Below are positions 1-8,064 of a stretch of 64,000 bases of DNA, piece by piece. Numbering within the stretch: position 1 is the stretch's first letter; every line of letters starts with the position of its first letter. The notes beneath the pieces are model-generated. The model ran no database searches, was not told the DNA's origin, and worked only from the letters and a program-made list of their open reading frames with translations. The translations under genes and the position numbers were made by a program. Origin of the DNA: Mucilaginibacter_A sp964251965 (GTDB lineage: Bacteria > Bacteroidota > Bacteroidia > Sphingobacteriales > Sphingobacteriaceae); assembly GCA_964251965.1 (NCBI GenBank), contig CAXULQ010000001.1, positions 868,001 to 932,000 of the forward strand, in the 5' to 3' direction.

Positions 1-381
1 GTCCCCGCATTGAAAAAACGCTTCACGCGTTTTCGGACAAACCATTTCGCCCGATACTTTTGCCCGGTCTGTTAATTGTTCGATTGCTAAAGTTTTCAGG
101 TTCACTGTAAATAATTGGTTTCCTTTCGGCGTGCTTCCCGAAAAAACCATTTTATCGCCTTCGCTTCCACGTTGTTTTACAAAGGGATAATTGTTAAAGT
201 AAAAACTTCCGTTGTTGCCTTCCCGCCGAACCAACTTTACAACTTTATGCCCGGTATCTTTATCAATCCATTCATTTGGCATTGGTTTTTGGCCGCCGGT
301 TTCCAGCTTATCTTGTGCTTTTATTTCTCTACAAAATAGTATGGCACAAAATACAAATACTAAAATTATGCTTCTTTTCAT
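1..381 (-). CDS. Oligogalacturonate lyase (PL22 family), N-terminal part, cut by window edge
   Basis: The first 127 codons of a reverse-strand gene whose remainder lies outside the window. After a hydrophobic N-terminal signal (MKRSIILVFVFCAILF) the protein has a segment with TGHKVVKLVRREGNNGSFYF, which fits the N-terminal blade of PL22 oligogalacturonate lyases. These cleave short oligogalacturonides to unsaturated monomers. Its ATG overlaps the stop of the upstream deacetylase gene in an ATGA, so it is the most distal visible gene of a pectin operon. The start codon region (369-380) also contains a near copy of the dispersed 12-bp word. Family assignment is from recalled motif similarity and only the N-terminus is visible. 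Confidence 0.75.
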   Translation of the reverse strand, partial: MKRSIILVFVFCAILFCREIKAQDKLETGGQKPMPNEWIDKDTGHKVVKLVRREGNNGSFYFNNYPFVKQRGSEGDKMVFSGSTPKGNQLFTVNLKTLAIEQLTDRAKVSGEMVCPKTREAFFQCGD

Positions 382-1196
382 TTGATCGTTGGTTTCGCTG
401 ATACTTGTTTCACACTTGCATAATCTGGTTTGATATTTTGCAATGCTTCTTTTACATCTATAAATTTTGCAAGACCGCACAAGGCAATAACTTTGTACTG
501 ATGCACATGTAAAAACTCTAAATATTCTTCGAATAATTGCGGCGGAGTTGTAACCCAAGGATGTGCATCATCCGGAACGCCGTGAATAGTGAGTACCACA
601 ATTTTTCCATCTTTGGCTTGTTGCAAAGCATCCATAATTTCTGCTTTATTATCTGCTGTAGTTGTGAAACTTGGAATTAAATATGGATGGTCTTTCTGCG
701 GATCATAAATTCTATTTCCGCCAGCCCTTGCAAACAAATAATATTTATCTTGTAAGGTTGGAATTGCAGTTGGCGCGACATCATAACCCGGATAAGCAAA
801 ACTTACCATTTGCTTTTTAATCTTGTATTGCTTGCATTTATTTTCGATATAATCCAATTCATCATCAAAATGCTGCTTGTCCATTTTGTTTACATGTGAA
901 TGGTTTTGTGTATGGTTTCCAATTTCAAATCCCATTTTATTTAAGGCCGAAATTTGTTCCCAACTCATATACTTGGATTTATCGCTAAACGCGGGCGACA
1001 AAAACTCGCAAACAAAAAACGTTGCACCAAAATTGTATTTCTTTAAAAGCGGCGCAACAAAAGTGTAATGACTTAAAACCGCATCATCAAAAGTTAAAAC
1101 CACTAATTTGTCCGGCACTTGTTTTTTTAAAATTTGTGCCGAAGAAAAAAGGGTGCTAAAAGAAGCATAAGCTAATATTAGCCAAAGCTTTTTCAT
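378..1196 (-). CDS. Exported polysaccharide deacetylase-family protein (NodB fold, CE4-like)
   Basis: 272 aa with an N-terminal signal peptide ending near SSAQ. The NodB homology domain is clear: motif 1 TFDDA (about residues 35-39) supplies the catalytic and metal Asp, GNHTQNHSH carries the metal His pair, AYPGYD is the motif 3 region, and VVLTIHGV carries the distal His. CE4 enzymes remove acetyl groups from glycans using a divalent metal. Both ends overlap neighbours by an ATGA (378-381 and 1193-1196), so translation is probably coupled within the pectin operon. Its position beside GH105 and CE12 genes suggests it acts on acetylated pectic material, but the substrate is inferred from context only. 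Two copies of the 12-bp word fall inside the gene (443 and 1157). Confidence 0.85.
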   Translation of the reverse strand: MKKLWLILAYASFSTLFSSAQILKKQVPDKLVVLTFDDAVLSHYTFVAPLLKKYNFGATFFVCEFLSPAFSDKSKYMSWEQISALNKMGFEIGNHTQNHSHVNKMDKQHFDDELDYIENKCKQYKIKKQMVSFAYPGYDVAPTAIPTLQDKYYLFARAGGNRIYDPQKDHPYLIPSFTTTADNKAEIMDALQQAKDGKIVVLTIHGVPDDAHPWVTTPPQLFEEYLEFLHVHQYKVIALCGLAKFIDVKEALQNIKPDYASVKQVSAKPTIK

Positions 1197-2452
1197 TCGG
1201 TATTGTATTTATAATTGTACAAACCAGCTTTTTCCAATTTTAAAATCTCAACACCGGCATCCAGCAATGCACCGGTTCCGTGTTTTTCATTTATTCCAAC
1301 TGGCCGATTGTAATAATAAGGCAAGTCATTTTGGATTCCGGTTCCAACACAAATATCTTTCAGTTGGCCTTTTTCGTTAATTTCTTTTTTCTTCAAACCT
1401 TCCCAACCGCTAACCGCGTTAGAAACATAACGCGCATCAATCCAGCCTTTGTTAATCGCTTTTGCAATTCCGTAAACAAACATCGCGGTGCAGGAAGACT
1501 CCAAATACGAATCATTTTTATCCAAAACCTGGTGCCACAAACCGTCTGCGTTTTGGTATTTGATGATGCCGAGAATCTGCCGCTCCAGCAAACCAATCAG
1601 CTTTTTTCGCTGCGGATGGTTTTGGGGCAAAGCATCCAAAAGCCGGACTTGTGCCAGCATTACCCAACCATTGCAACGGCCCCAATGTGCTATACCGTTG
1701 CGTTTTAAATCGCTGTAATAGGTGTGCCAGTACATTTCTTTGTCGGCATCCCACAAATACTGGTTAAAGTTGATGACCTGTTTTACAGCTTCTTCAAAAT
1801 ACTTTTGGTCGCCAGTCAGCTTGGCCGTTTCCACCAAAAACGGAACGCTCATGTACAAATCATCGGCCCACAAAGTCATTTTATAAGGGAAAGCGCGGAC
1901 AAAAGTGCCGTCGTTTAAACGGCTGCGTTCTTCGGTTAAATGCTTTGCTGCTTTTAGCACGTAATTTTTATACTCCGGGCGTTTGTTTTGCTGGTAAACT
2001 TGCGCCACGCTTGCACCCATCGCACCAAAATCGTCCAGTTCCTGCATCGTAAAAAACTCACCTAAAGGATAAGTATAATGCGGGACATCATGCTTAAAAC
2101 GCTGCTCCAAAATTTTGTAATTGTTAAATCCAAAAGCTACATGGTTGACTGCGTAATCCGAATACTTTTTCTCTTTTAGATAAGCGCCCAAATCCAACAT
2201 CGACAGATTTAAAACACCGTTGGTATAATGCCAGCTTGCATATTTGTTCACACGCACTTTTACGTTTTCAGGAATTTCTGCGGAGGTTTTGTAAAGCTTG
2301 TGGTTATCAATTCCGGTGAAACCTAAATCTGTTTCACTGATGATCTGATCGGCAACTTTTCGTACCAAAACTTCATTTTCCGTTATATTTTGTGCGAAAA
2401 TAGCAGCAGGCAAAAACACGGCAACCAAACAAACACGAATAAATTTTTTCAT
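1193..2452 (-). CDS. Unsaturated rhamnogalacturonyl/glucuronyl hydrolase (GH105)
   Basis: 419 aa with a signal peptide (MKKFIRVCLVAVFLPAAIFAQ), so periplasmic. The GH88/GH105 six-hairpin barrel is recognisable from LWADDLYMSVPF, which holds the presumed catalytic Asp, and from HWGRCNGWVM, where the usual family motif is WGRGNGW. The C-terminal part has a GTGIQNDLPYYYNRP segment typical of YteR/YesR-like proteins. These enzymes remove the unsaturated uronic acid left at the non-reducing end by pectate or rhamnogalacturonan lyases, by hydrating the C4-C5 double bond. The gene follows the CE12 esterase by an 18-bp gap holding a TAAAAGAAGTAT copy (2455-2466) and overlaps the next gene by 4 bp. 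Confidence 0.88.
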   Translation of the reverse strand: MKKFIRVCLVAVFLPAAIFAQNITENEVLVRKVADQIISETDLGFTGIDNHKLYKTSAEIPENVKVRVNKYASWHYTNGVLNLSMLDLGAYLKEKKYSDYAVNHVAFGFNNYKILEQRFKHDVPHYTYPLGEFFTMQELDDFGAMGASVAQVYQQNKRPEYKNYVLKAAKHLTEERSRLNDGTFVRAFPYKMTLWADDLYMSVPFLVETAKLTGDQKYFEEAVKQVINFNQYLWDADKEMYWHTYYSDLKRNGIAHWGRCNGWVMLAQVRLLDALPQNHPQRKKLIGLLERQILGIIKYQNADGLWHQVLDKNDSYLESSCTAMFVYGIAKAINKGWIDARYVSNAVSGWEGLKKKEINEKGQLKDICVGTGIQNDLPYYYNRPVGINEKHGTGALLDAGVEILKLEKAGLYNYKYNTE

Positions 2453-2470
2453 GGTAAAAGAAGTATCAGC

Positions 2471-3802
2471 TTAATTGCCATCCGGTTTAACAACGGTACT
2501 TTTCGGGCTTTCCGGCCAATGGAAATTTTCAACAGGATCAGGATATGCAGGATCAAACGTAGCCGAACTATCAATCAAATACTTTGCAATCCCCAACTTC
2601 TCATCTTTAATTCCCTGAATAATACATTTCGCAATTTCGTACGCGCCGTAAGGATTAAAATGCGTGTTATCGGCCAGTGCTTTTTCCTGGCCGGGATAAG
2701 AATTTGCCGGATAATGCACAAAAGCTTTGGTCGAATTTTCTGAGCCTAAAGTATCCCACATTTTCATGGTCATGGCATTTAGGTCGATCAACGCGACGTT
2801 ATCCTGCTTTGCAACCTGACGTGCAGCTTCGGGATAATCGCCTAAAGAGTTTTGAATTTTACCGTCGGAGCCGAAAGAACGGCGGCTGGTGGAAGTTACA
2901 ATAACCGGAATGCCACCTTTCTTTTTTACTTCGGATACAAATAAATGCAAACGCTCGGTGTATGATTTGTAAGCGCCATCGTTCGGGCCTTTTTCTTTTT
3001 GGTCGTTATGGCCAAATTCGATAAACAAATAATCGCCGGGCTTCATCACACTTAACACTTTTTCCAATCGTCTTGAACCTAAAAAACTGCCCAGCGTTAA
3101 ACCGGATTCTGCATGATTGGCTATCACAACGCCAGGTTTAAAAAACCGCGGAATCATTTGTCCCCACGAAGCCCAAGGCTCATCATCCTGGTTTACAACC
3201 GTTGAATTTCCGGCTAAAAAAATGGTTGTTTCTTCCGGTGCTTTGGTAATTTCTATGGCATCGATAGCGGGTTGTTCGTCAAATTCGAGTGTTAATTTAT
3301 CGTCCCAATCCAGCTTGGTCAGTTCCCTCGGTTTTAAACCTACCTGCTGGCCAGTGTTTATTTTACGGTCTTTAATGTTTACAATAAAAGTTTTGGTGAT
3401 AAACTGGCCAGGCGTAGTTTTTACGTTTTCCAGCATCAACCGGCGCGATTCTGCTTTAATCGTCGTGTTCGATGCTTCTTTTGCATCACCTAAAACAACT
3501 GTTATTTGATAATTTCCTTCGGGGACTTTAACCGAAAAATAAAACGGCTGCTTGCCGGTTGCAAAATCGCTTTTCAGCAAATCTTTTCCGCCGCGGCTAA
3601 CGATAGCTGGCTTGGTGTCAAAATCAAAACCATAACCTTTTTCTGGTGTATAATTGGCATCTGCATCAACTTTAACATAACCGGCAGCAGGTTTGCCTGT
3701 ACCAAAATCAAACTTATAATCAGTTAAATTTTGTTGCGCAAAAGCAGTACCGCTGTTGGCTAAAAAAATAAGAAAAACGGTTTTAAGGTATTTATTTTTC
3801 AT
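2471..3802 (-). CDS. Rhamnogalacturonan acetylesterase (SGNH hydrolase, CE12)
   Basis: About 443 aa from the ATG at 3802, which begins a proper signal peptide (MKNKYLKTVFLIFLANSGTAFA); a longer start at 3835 would add 11 residues ahead of it. An N-terminal beta domain of about 170 residues (YKFDFGTGKP...) resembles the galactose-binding-like module often fused to these esterases. The SGNH blocks follow: LAGNSTVVNQ with the nucleophile Ser, EFGHNDQ as block III, and DNTHFNPYGA with the catalytic Asp and His. These enzymes remove acetyl groups from rhamnogalacturonan-I so that lyases and GH105 can act. It is first in the visible operon, so its promoter should lie in 3803-4006. Confidence 0.87.
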   Translation of the reverse strand: MKNKYLKTVFLIFLANSGTAFAQQNLTDYKFDFGTGKPAAGYVKVDADANYTPEKGYGFDFDTKPAIVSRGGKDLLKSDFATGKQPFYFSVKVPEGNYQITVVLGDAKEASNTTIKAESRRLMLENVKTTPGQFITKTFIVNIKDRKINTGQQVGLKPRELTKLDWDDKLTLEFDEQPAIDAIEITKAPEETTIFLAGNSTVVNQDDEPWASWGQMIPRFFKPGVVIANHAESGLTLGSFLGSRRLEKVLSVMKPGDYLFIEFGHNDQKEKGPNDGAYKSYTERLHLFVSEVKKKGGIPVIVTSTSRRSFGSDGKIQNSLGDYPEAARQVAKQDNVALIDLNAMTMKMWDTLGSENSTKAFVHYPANSYPGQEKALADNTHFNPYGAYEIAKCIIQGIKDEKLGIAKYLIDSSATFDPAYPDPVENFHWPESPKSTVVKPDGN

Positions 3803-4006
3803 AGATAAAATTTGTCGTATCAAGTTTATTGGCAAACAAAGATGACAAGGCAGAAAAAAGATTTCTGTATCAGCAGGCCAATTAGAAAATGAAATAGTTT
3901 ATATGGTTATTAATGCGGAAAATTAGGAAGTGTGGTTAGCAATGGCAACATGCACCGTCATGGTTGAGCAGAAATTACTATTTTTATGTAGGTAAAAGAA
4001 GTATCC

Positions 4007-4894
4007 TTATTCAACCGTACTTGTTGCGGCAACTGCAGCTTTCTTTCTTCGGGAATACAGTAAACCGCTCACTACCAGCAAACTTCCGGCAATACCGTAA
4101 ACTGTTATTTTTTCGCGGAGGATAATTACAGCCATTAAATAGCCAAAGGCAGGCGTTAAAAAAAGCCACAAGCCTGCTTTTACCGAATCTTTTTGTACAA
4201 GGTTAAGCCACATCGCGTAAGCAACAATAGAAACCGGAAAAATAAGCCAGGCAATGCTGAGGAAAAAATTACGGTCCGGAATGATGAAGTTATTCGAACC
4301 ATTCCATAAAACAACCGGTAAAAACAGCAGTCCGCCAATGGTAATTTGCCAGGTATTCACTTCCATTTTTTTTAAGCTGAGGCCGGAGTTGGCGTAATAA
4401 ATACTGCCCGAAGATAAAGCGGCAATACCAGCAATTAGCGCCAATAAACCCGTCAACGTAGCGTGACTGTTATACAAGTTTGGGACGGAAGCCAATGTCA
4501 ATCCGGCAACAGCAATTACAATTCCGGTAATTTCAAAAGCAGTTAGTTTTCGTTTGTAAATGAGTGCTGAAAAAAGGATCAGCAACAGCGGGTTTACGGC
4601 AGTAAGTAAACTGATCAGCCCAGCAGAAACATATTTGATCGCAATTAAATAACCCGACATATAAACCGTAACATTTAAAACACCCAAAATAAACAGCTTT
4701 TTAAACTCGGCTTTTGTTGGGTAACGGCTGCTTTTGCCTTTAATTAAATAAGTATAAGTCAGCAAAATCACACTTACCGTTAAAAAGCGGATGAGCGTGA
4801 GCAAAAACAAATCGCAGGAATGGACCGCAATTTTGGTTGCCGCAGTTGCAGAAGCCCAAAGCAGGGCAAATAATAATCCTTCGGCAATATCCAT
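4007..4894 (-). CDS. EamA/DMT-family transporter
   Basis: 295 aa with about ten hydrophobic segments arranged as two tandem EamA repeats, the hallmark of the drug/metabolite transporter superfamily. The N-terminus (LLFALLWASATAATKIAV) and the mid-protein helix ending the first repeat fit the family. Substrate cannot be told; relatives export amino acids, metabolites or drugs. It is a single-gene unit: the pectin operon starts on the far side of a 200-bp gap that holds a TAAAAGAAGTAT copy (3993-4004) just 3' of its stop, and another TAAAAGAAGCAT lies upstream (4965-4976). The C-terminal tail is basic (SRRKKAAVAA). Confidence 0.85.
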   Translation of the reverse strand: MDIAEGLLFALLWASATAATKIAVHSCDLFLLTLIRFLTVSVILLTYTYLIKGKSSRYPTKAEFKKLFILGVLNVTVYMSGYLIAIKYVSAGLISLLTAVNPLLLILFSALIYKRKLTAFEITGIVIAVAGLTLASVPNLYNSHATLTGLLALIAGIAALSSGSIYYANSGLSLKKMEVNTWQITIGGLLFLPVVLWNGSNNFIIPDRNFFLSIAWLIFPVSIVAYAMWLNLVQKDSVKAGLWLFLTPAFGYLMAVIILREKITVYGIAGSLLVVSGLLYSRRKKAAVAATSTVE

Positions 4895-4980
4895 ATTTTA
4901 CGATGACAGATCGAGGGGCGAAGATAGGCTTTCGTAAATTATTGGTTTACAAAATTTAGGTCGATAAAAGAAGCATATTG

Positions 4981-5166
4981 TTATTTCTGCAACATCTTCA
5001 AAGTATTTTTTCCTTTAGCTTGTATGCCGGCACTTCCGTCTTTCATTAAAAATTCTAATTCGCGCGCCAGTTCATCTGCTATCCAATTGTAGCGGTTTCT
5101 TAAGTTGAACAATACTTCACAACAAAAAACTTTTACGGCGATGGCAACTTGCAGGTTGATAAATTT
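4981..5166 (-). pseudogene. Open frame immediately after the DUF1801 stop; possible gene remnant
   Basis: Reading on past the TAA of the DUF1801 gene in the same frame gives about 60 codons without a stop, ending at 4981. The product contains NLRNRYNWIADELARELEFL and ends KGKNTLKMLQK, a charged amphipathic segment that looks protein-like. There is no ATG between the two frames. It may be the tail of an ancestral longer gene with a premature stop, a separate gene that lost its 5' end, or chance. I do not recognise a family. Confidence 0.25.
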
Positions 5167-5622
5167 TTATTTGTTAAAAGTAGCTTCGGCAGTTTCAATC
5201 CAGCTTTCAACAGTTATTTTGGATGCCAACTGGCCAATAAAATCAAAAGGTATTTCTTTCATATTTTTAAACCGAATGCAGCCTTTGCCCATATCCAATT
5301 TTGTTTTGCTGTACTTTGGATATTCTTGGGTAAACCAATTTAACAATTCTTTATCAGCATAAACGCCCATGTGGTACATCGAAATAAAATTTTTTTGGGA
5401 AGCAAGATTGATAAAAGGCAACGGCAGTTTGGAATTGCAACGATAACCTTTCGGGAAAGTTTTAAGCGGCACCACGTAACCAATCATGCCGTAACTCATT
5501 TCTTCATGAAAACCATTTGGTAAATTTTCAAGGATTACTTTTCTTAATGTTTGTATGGCTTGTTGCCTATCACTTGCAAGGTTTTCTACATATTCTTGCA
5601 CATTAGCTGCTTTTGATTGCAT
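5167..5622 (-). CDS. DUF1801 (YdhG-like) domain protein
   Basis: 151 aa cytoplasmic protein without signal or membrane segment. Its N-terminus (VQEYVENLASDRQQAIQTLR), the middle EEMSYGMIGY and YPKGYRCN-like sequence, and the C-terminal half with MGKGCIRFKNMKEIPFDFIG match the DUF1801 family, a frataxin-like fold annotated loosely as an iron chaperone. No reaction is established. It stands alone, flanked by about 190 bp upstream containing a dispersed 12-bp word (5728-5739). Family call is from recalled sequence pattern. Confidence 0.8.
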   Translation of the reverse strand: MQSKAANVQEYVENLASDRQQAIQTLRKVILENLPNGFHEEMSYGMIGYVVPLKTFPKGYRCNSKLPLPFINLASQKNFISMYHMGVYADKELLNWFTQEYPKYSKTKLDMGKGCIRFKNMKEIPFDFIGQLASKITVESWIETAEATFNK

Positions 5623-5785
5623 AATTTTATCCTTTAAATTATTAATGAAACCATATTACAATTTACAACAAATAATAAAACGACGAAAAAAATTTCTACT
5701 TTAAGCAAAAGGTAAAAAATTAGGTACTAAAAGAAGCATTGCAGTAAAAAGCCCGTACGCCGTTTATTTTCCTGCCAATAAGCCT

Positions 5786-5793
5786 TATCTTTG
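5786..5793 (+). promoter_or_regulatory. Bacteroidota-type -7 box (TATCTTTG) for the ABC-F gene
   Basis: TATCTTTG matches the TAnnTTTG consensus of the Bacteroidota housekeeping sigma factor, 18 bp before the ABC-F start codon. I do not see a strong -33 TTTG partner. Confidence 0.55.
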
Positions 5794-5811
5794 CAGTAAA
5801 ATTAGTACAAC

Positions 5812-7440
5812 ATGATTACGGTATCTAACCTCTCCCTTCGTTACGGCAAACGAACCCTTTTTGAAGATGTTAACCTCAAATTTACGCAAGGTAATTGCTA
5901 CGGCATTATCGGCGCAAATGGTGCAGGGAAATCAACATTTTTAAAGATTTTATCCGGAGAAATTGACCCAACAAGTGGTTCTTATAGTTTTACACCGGGC
6001 GAACGTATGGCCGTTCTCAAACAAAACCATTACGAGTTTGATGAATTTTCGGTGATCGAAACTGTATTGATCGGCCACCAGGAAATGTACAAGGTGATGA
6101 AGGAAAAAGATGCCATTTATATGAAGGAAGATTTTAACGACAAAGACGGCGAACGTGCCGGCGAACTGGAAAACTTGTTTGCCGAAATGGATGGCTGGAA
6201 CGCCGAGAGCAACGCCGCAACTTTGTTAAGCAACCTCGGCATTAAAGAAGAGTTGCATTTTAAACAATTAAAAGAACTGGATGGAAACCAGAAAGTACGC
6301 GTTTTATTAGCGCAGGCTTTATTTGGCAACCCGGATATTTTGCTTTTGGATGAGCCGACCAATGATCTGGACATTAACACGATCGCCTGGCTGGAAGATT
6401 TTTTGGCAACTTATGAAGCAATTGTTTTAGTCGTTTCTCACGACAGGCACTTTTTAGATACCGTTTGTACACACATTGTAGATATTGATTTTGCCAAGAT
6501 GACGATCTATACCGGCAATTATACTTTCTGGTACGAATCCAGTCAGTTAGCTTTGAAACAACGTTCGGACCAAAACAAGAAAACGGAAGACCGCGTAAAG
6601 GAATTGCAGGAATTTATCCGGCGTTTTAGTGCCAATGCTTCTAAATCTAAACAGGCAACCAGTCGCAAAAAAGCATTGGATAAAATTAATATCGATGAAA
6701 TTAAAGCTTCCAACCGTAAATATCCTGCCATTTTATTTAATAATTTAGGTCGGGAAGCTGGCGATCAAATCCTGCAAATAGAAAATTTAGGCAAAACATC
6801 GAACGGTGAAGTGCTTTTTTCAGGTGTAAATTTAATGGTGAGCAAAGGCGATAAAATTGCCGTTCTTTCTCAAAACAGTTTGGCCACTTCTGCTTTTTAT
6901 GATATTTTAACTGGCCGCGATACGGATTACACCGGAACTTTTAAATGGGGCGTAACGATTAAAACGGCTGATATCCCGATTGATAATCAGGAATATTTTA
7001 AAGGTAAAAACGAGAATTTGATTGATTGGCTGCGTGAATATTCGGAAGGGGAAAAAGACGACCAGTTTATCCGGGGATTTTTAGGACGGATGTTATTTTC
7101 GGGAGAAGAAGTGCTGAAAAAATCAACCGTACTTTCCGGAGGAGAAAAAATGCGCTGTATGTTTTCGCGGATGATGTTGCAGGCAGCCAATGTTTTATTG
7201 TTTGATGAACCCACAAACCACTTAGATTTAGAATCCATTACAGCCTTAAATAATGGATTAAAAGATTTCCGCGGAACAGTGTTATTTACTTCCCGAGATC
7301 ATGAATTAACGCAGACTGTTGCGACACGAATTGTAGAATTAACGCCGGGCGGAAGCATTGATAAACTGATGGGTTACGATGAATTCATCAACAGCGAAAC
7401 TGTTAAAAAACAACAGGAAGAAATGTATGCTTTGGCTTAA
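5812..7440 (+). CDS. ABC-F family ATPase (YbiT-like), second Walker A degenerate
   Basis: 542 aa with two ABC domains in one chain and no membrane segments, so an ABC-F translation factor type rather than a transporter. The first domain has an intact Walker A (GANGAGKST, about residues 36-44) and Walker B (ILLLDEPTNDLD), but its signature is LDGNQK rather than LSGGQ. The second domain has a normal signature (LSGGEK) and Walker B (LLFDEPTNHLD), but at the Walker A position reads AVLSQNSLATSAF with no GxxGxGKS. The order and linker resemble E. coli YbiT. ABC-F proteins bind the ribosomal E site and relieve stalling or antibiotic binding; the exact role here is unknown. It is followed by a strong terminator. 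Confidence 0.88.
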   Translation: MITVSNLSLRYGKRTLFEDVNLKFTQGNCYGIIGANGAGKSTFLKILSGEIDPTSGSYSFTPGERMAVLKQNHYEFDEFSVIETVLIGHQEMYKVMKEKDAIYMKEDFNDKDGERAGELENLFAEMDGWNAESNAATLLSNLGIKEELHFKQLKELDGNQKVRVLLAQALFGNPDILLLDEPTNDLDINTIAWLEDFLATYEAIVLVVSHDRHFLDTVCTHIVDIDFAKMTIYTGNYTFWYESSQLALKQRSDQNKKTEDRVKELQEFIRRFSANASKSKQATSRKKALDKINIDEIKASNRKYPAILFNNLGREAGDQILQIENLGKTSNGEVLFSGVNLMVSKGDKIAVLSQNSLATSAFYDILTGRDTDYTGTFKWGVTIKTADIPIDNQEYFKGKNENLIDWLREYSEGEKDDQFIRGFLGRMLFSGEEVLKKSTVLSGGEKMRCMFSRMMLQAANVLLFDEPTNHLDLESITALNNGLKDFRGTVLFTSRDHELTQTVATRIVELTPGGSIDKLMGYDEFINSETVKKQQEEMYALA

Positions 7441-7460
7441 AAGCCATAAAAAACTTCAAC

Positions 7461-7495
7461 AAAAAAGGGTTGCTAAAAGAAGCATCCCTTTTTTT
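7461..7495 (+). terminator. Rho-independent terminator with the 12-bp word in its hairpin
   Basis: An A6GGG arm (7461-7469) pairs with CCCT7 (7486-7495), about 20 bp after the ABC-F stop. The intervening bases are TTGC then TAAAAGAAGCAT, and their TGCT/AGCA ends extend the stem with one mismatch. The dispersed word therefore forms the loop and upper stem. Confidence 0.8.
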
Positions 7496-7514
7496 ATGTA
7501 TATAGAAATACAAA

Positions 7515-7916
7515 CTACAAATTATTTGCCGTACCAGAACCTGGCTCATGGTCGGTCATCCGGCCGGTAGTTCGGCCTTGCGGACGATCTGCAAAGGAAC
7601 GTGAGTTATTTAAGCCAGAAGTTGTGCTTCCCTTATCGTCATCATCGTCCAAGTCATCATCGTCAACTATATCGGCATCGTCAAAATCATCTACGGCATC
7701 AGGCTCGTCAGGAAACGCGTCATCGTCATCAAAAAGTTCGTCTTCGTCAGGGTCAGGGATAGTCTCATCAATATCATCGTCGTCATCATCCTCTACAACA
7801 GCATTCCGTGGAGAAGAGTTAAAAATGGAATTTGCGTTTCTTTTAGCTTGGCCAAAATCGTTAGTGCTTAGATAGTCAACCTGATCATTTAAGCTTGTAG
7901 CATTAATAAGTGTCAT
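7515..7916 (-). CDS. Small, highly acidic low-complexity protein
   Basis: 133 aa; the middle (about residues 40-95) is an almost unbroken run of Asp/Glu with Ile, Pro and Phe, flanked by a more ordinary N-terminus (MTLINATSLNDQVDYLSTND) and a C-terminus rich in Arg, Thr and Gly. No signal peptide or membrane helix. No family recognised; such acidic proteins in Bacteroidota are usually annotated hypothetical. The opposite strand also reads open as Ser-rich sequence, which is simply the complement of Asp codons. The upstream 148 bp holds a TAAAAACAGCAT copy (8036-8047). Confidence 0.6.
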   Translation of the reverse strand: MTLINATSLNDQVDYLSTNDFGQAKRNANSIFNSSPRNAVVEDDDDDDIDETIPDPDEDELFDDDDAFPDEPDAVDDFDDADIVDDDDLDDDDDKGSTTSGLNNSRSFADRPQGRTTGRMTDHEPGSGTANNL

Positions 7917-8064
7917 AGTTTTGATGTTTAGCGTTGTTAATTACAATATCACAAAGCAATTATAATAACCCATTGTTTGCACAAATTTAATTTTTATAAA
8001 AAAGTACAAACGAAATGATTTTGCTTTTTTGCCGATAAAAACAGCATCAATATTTGTTCAAAAA

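Noticed and set aside
1280..1918. Several forward open frames over the GH105 gene
   Set aside because: They overlap a clearly coding reverse frame with family motifs and have no motifs of their own.
7624..7875. Ser-rich forward frame opposite the acidic protein
   Set aside because: It is the complement of Asp/Glu codons, and the reverse frame has the more plausible composition and upstream region.
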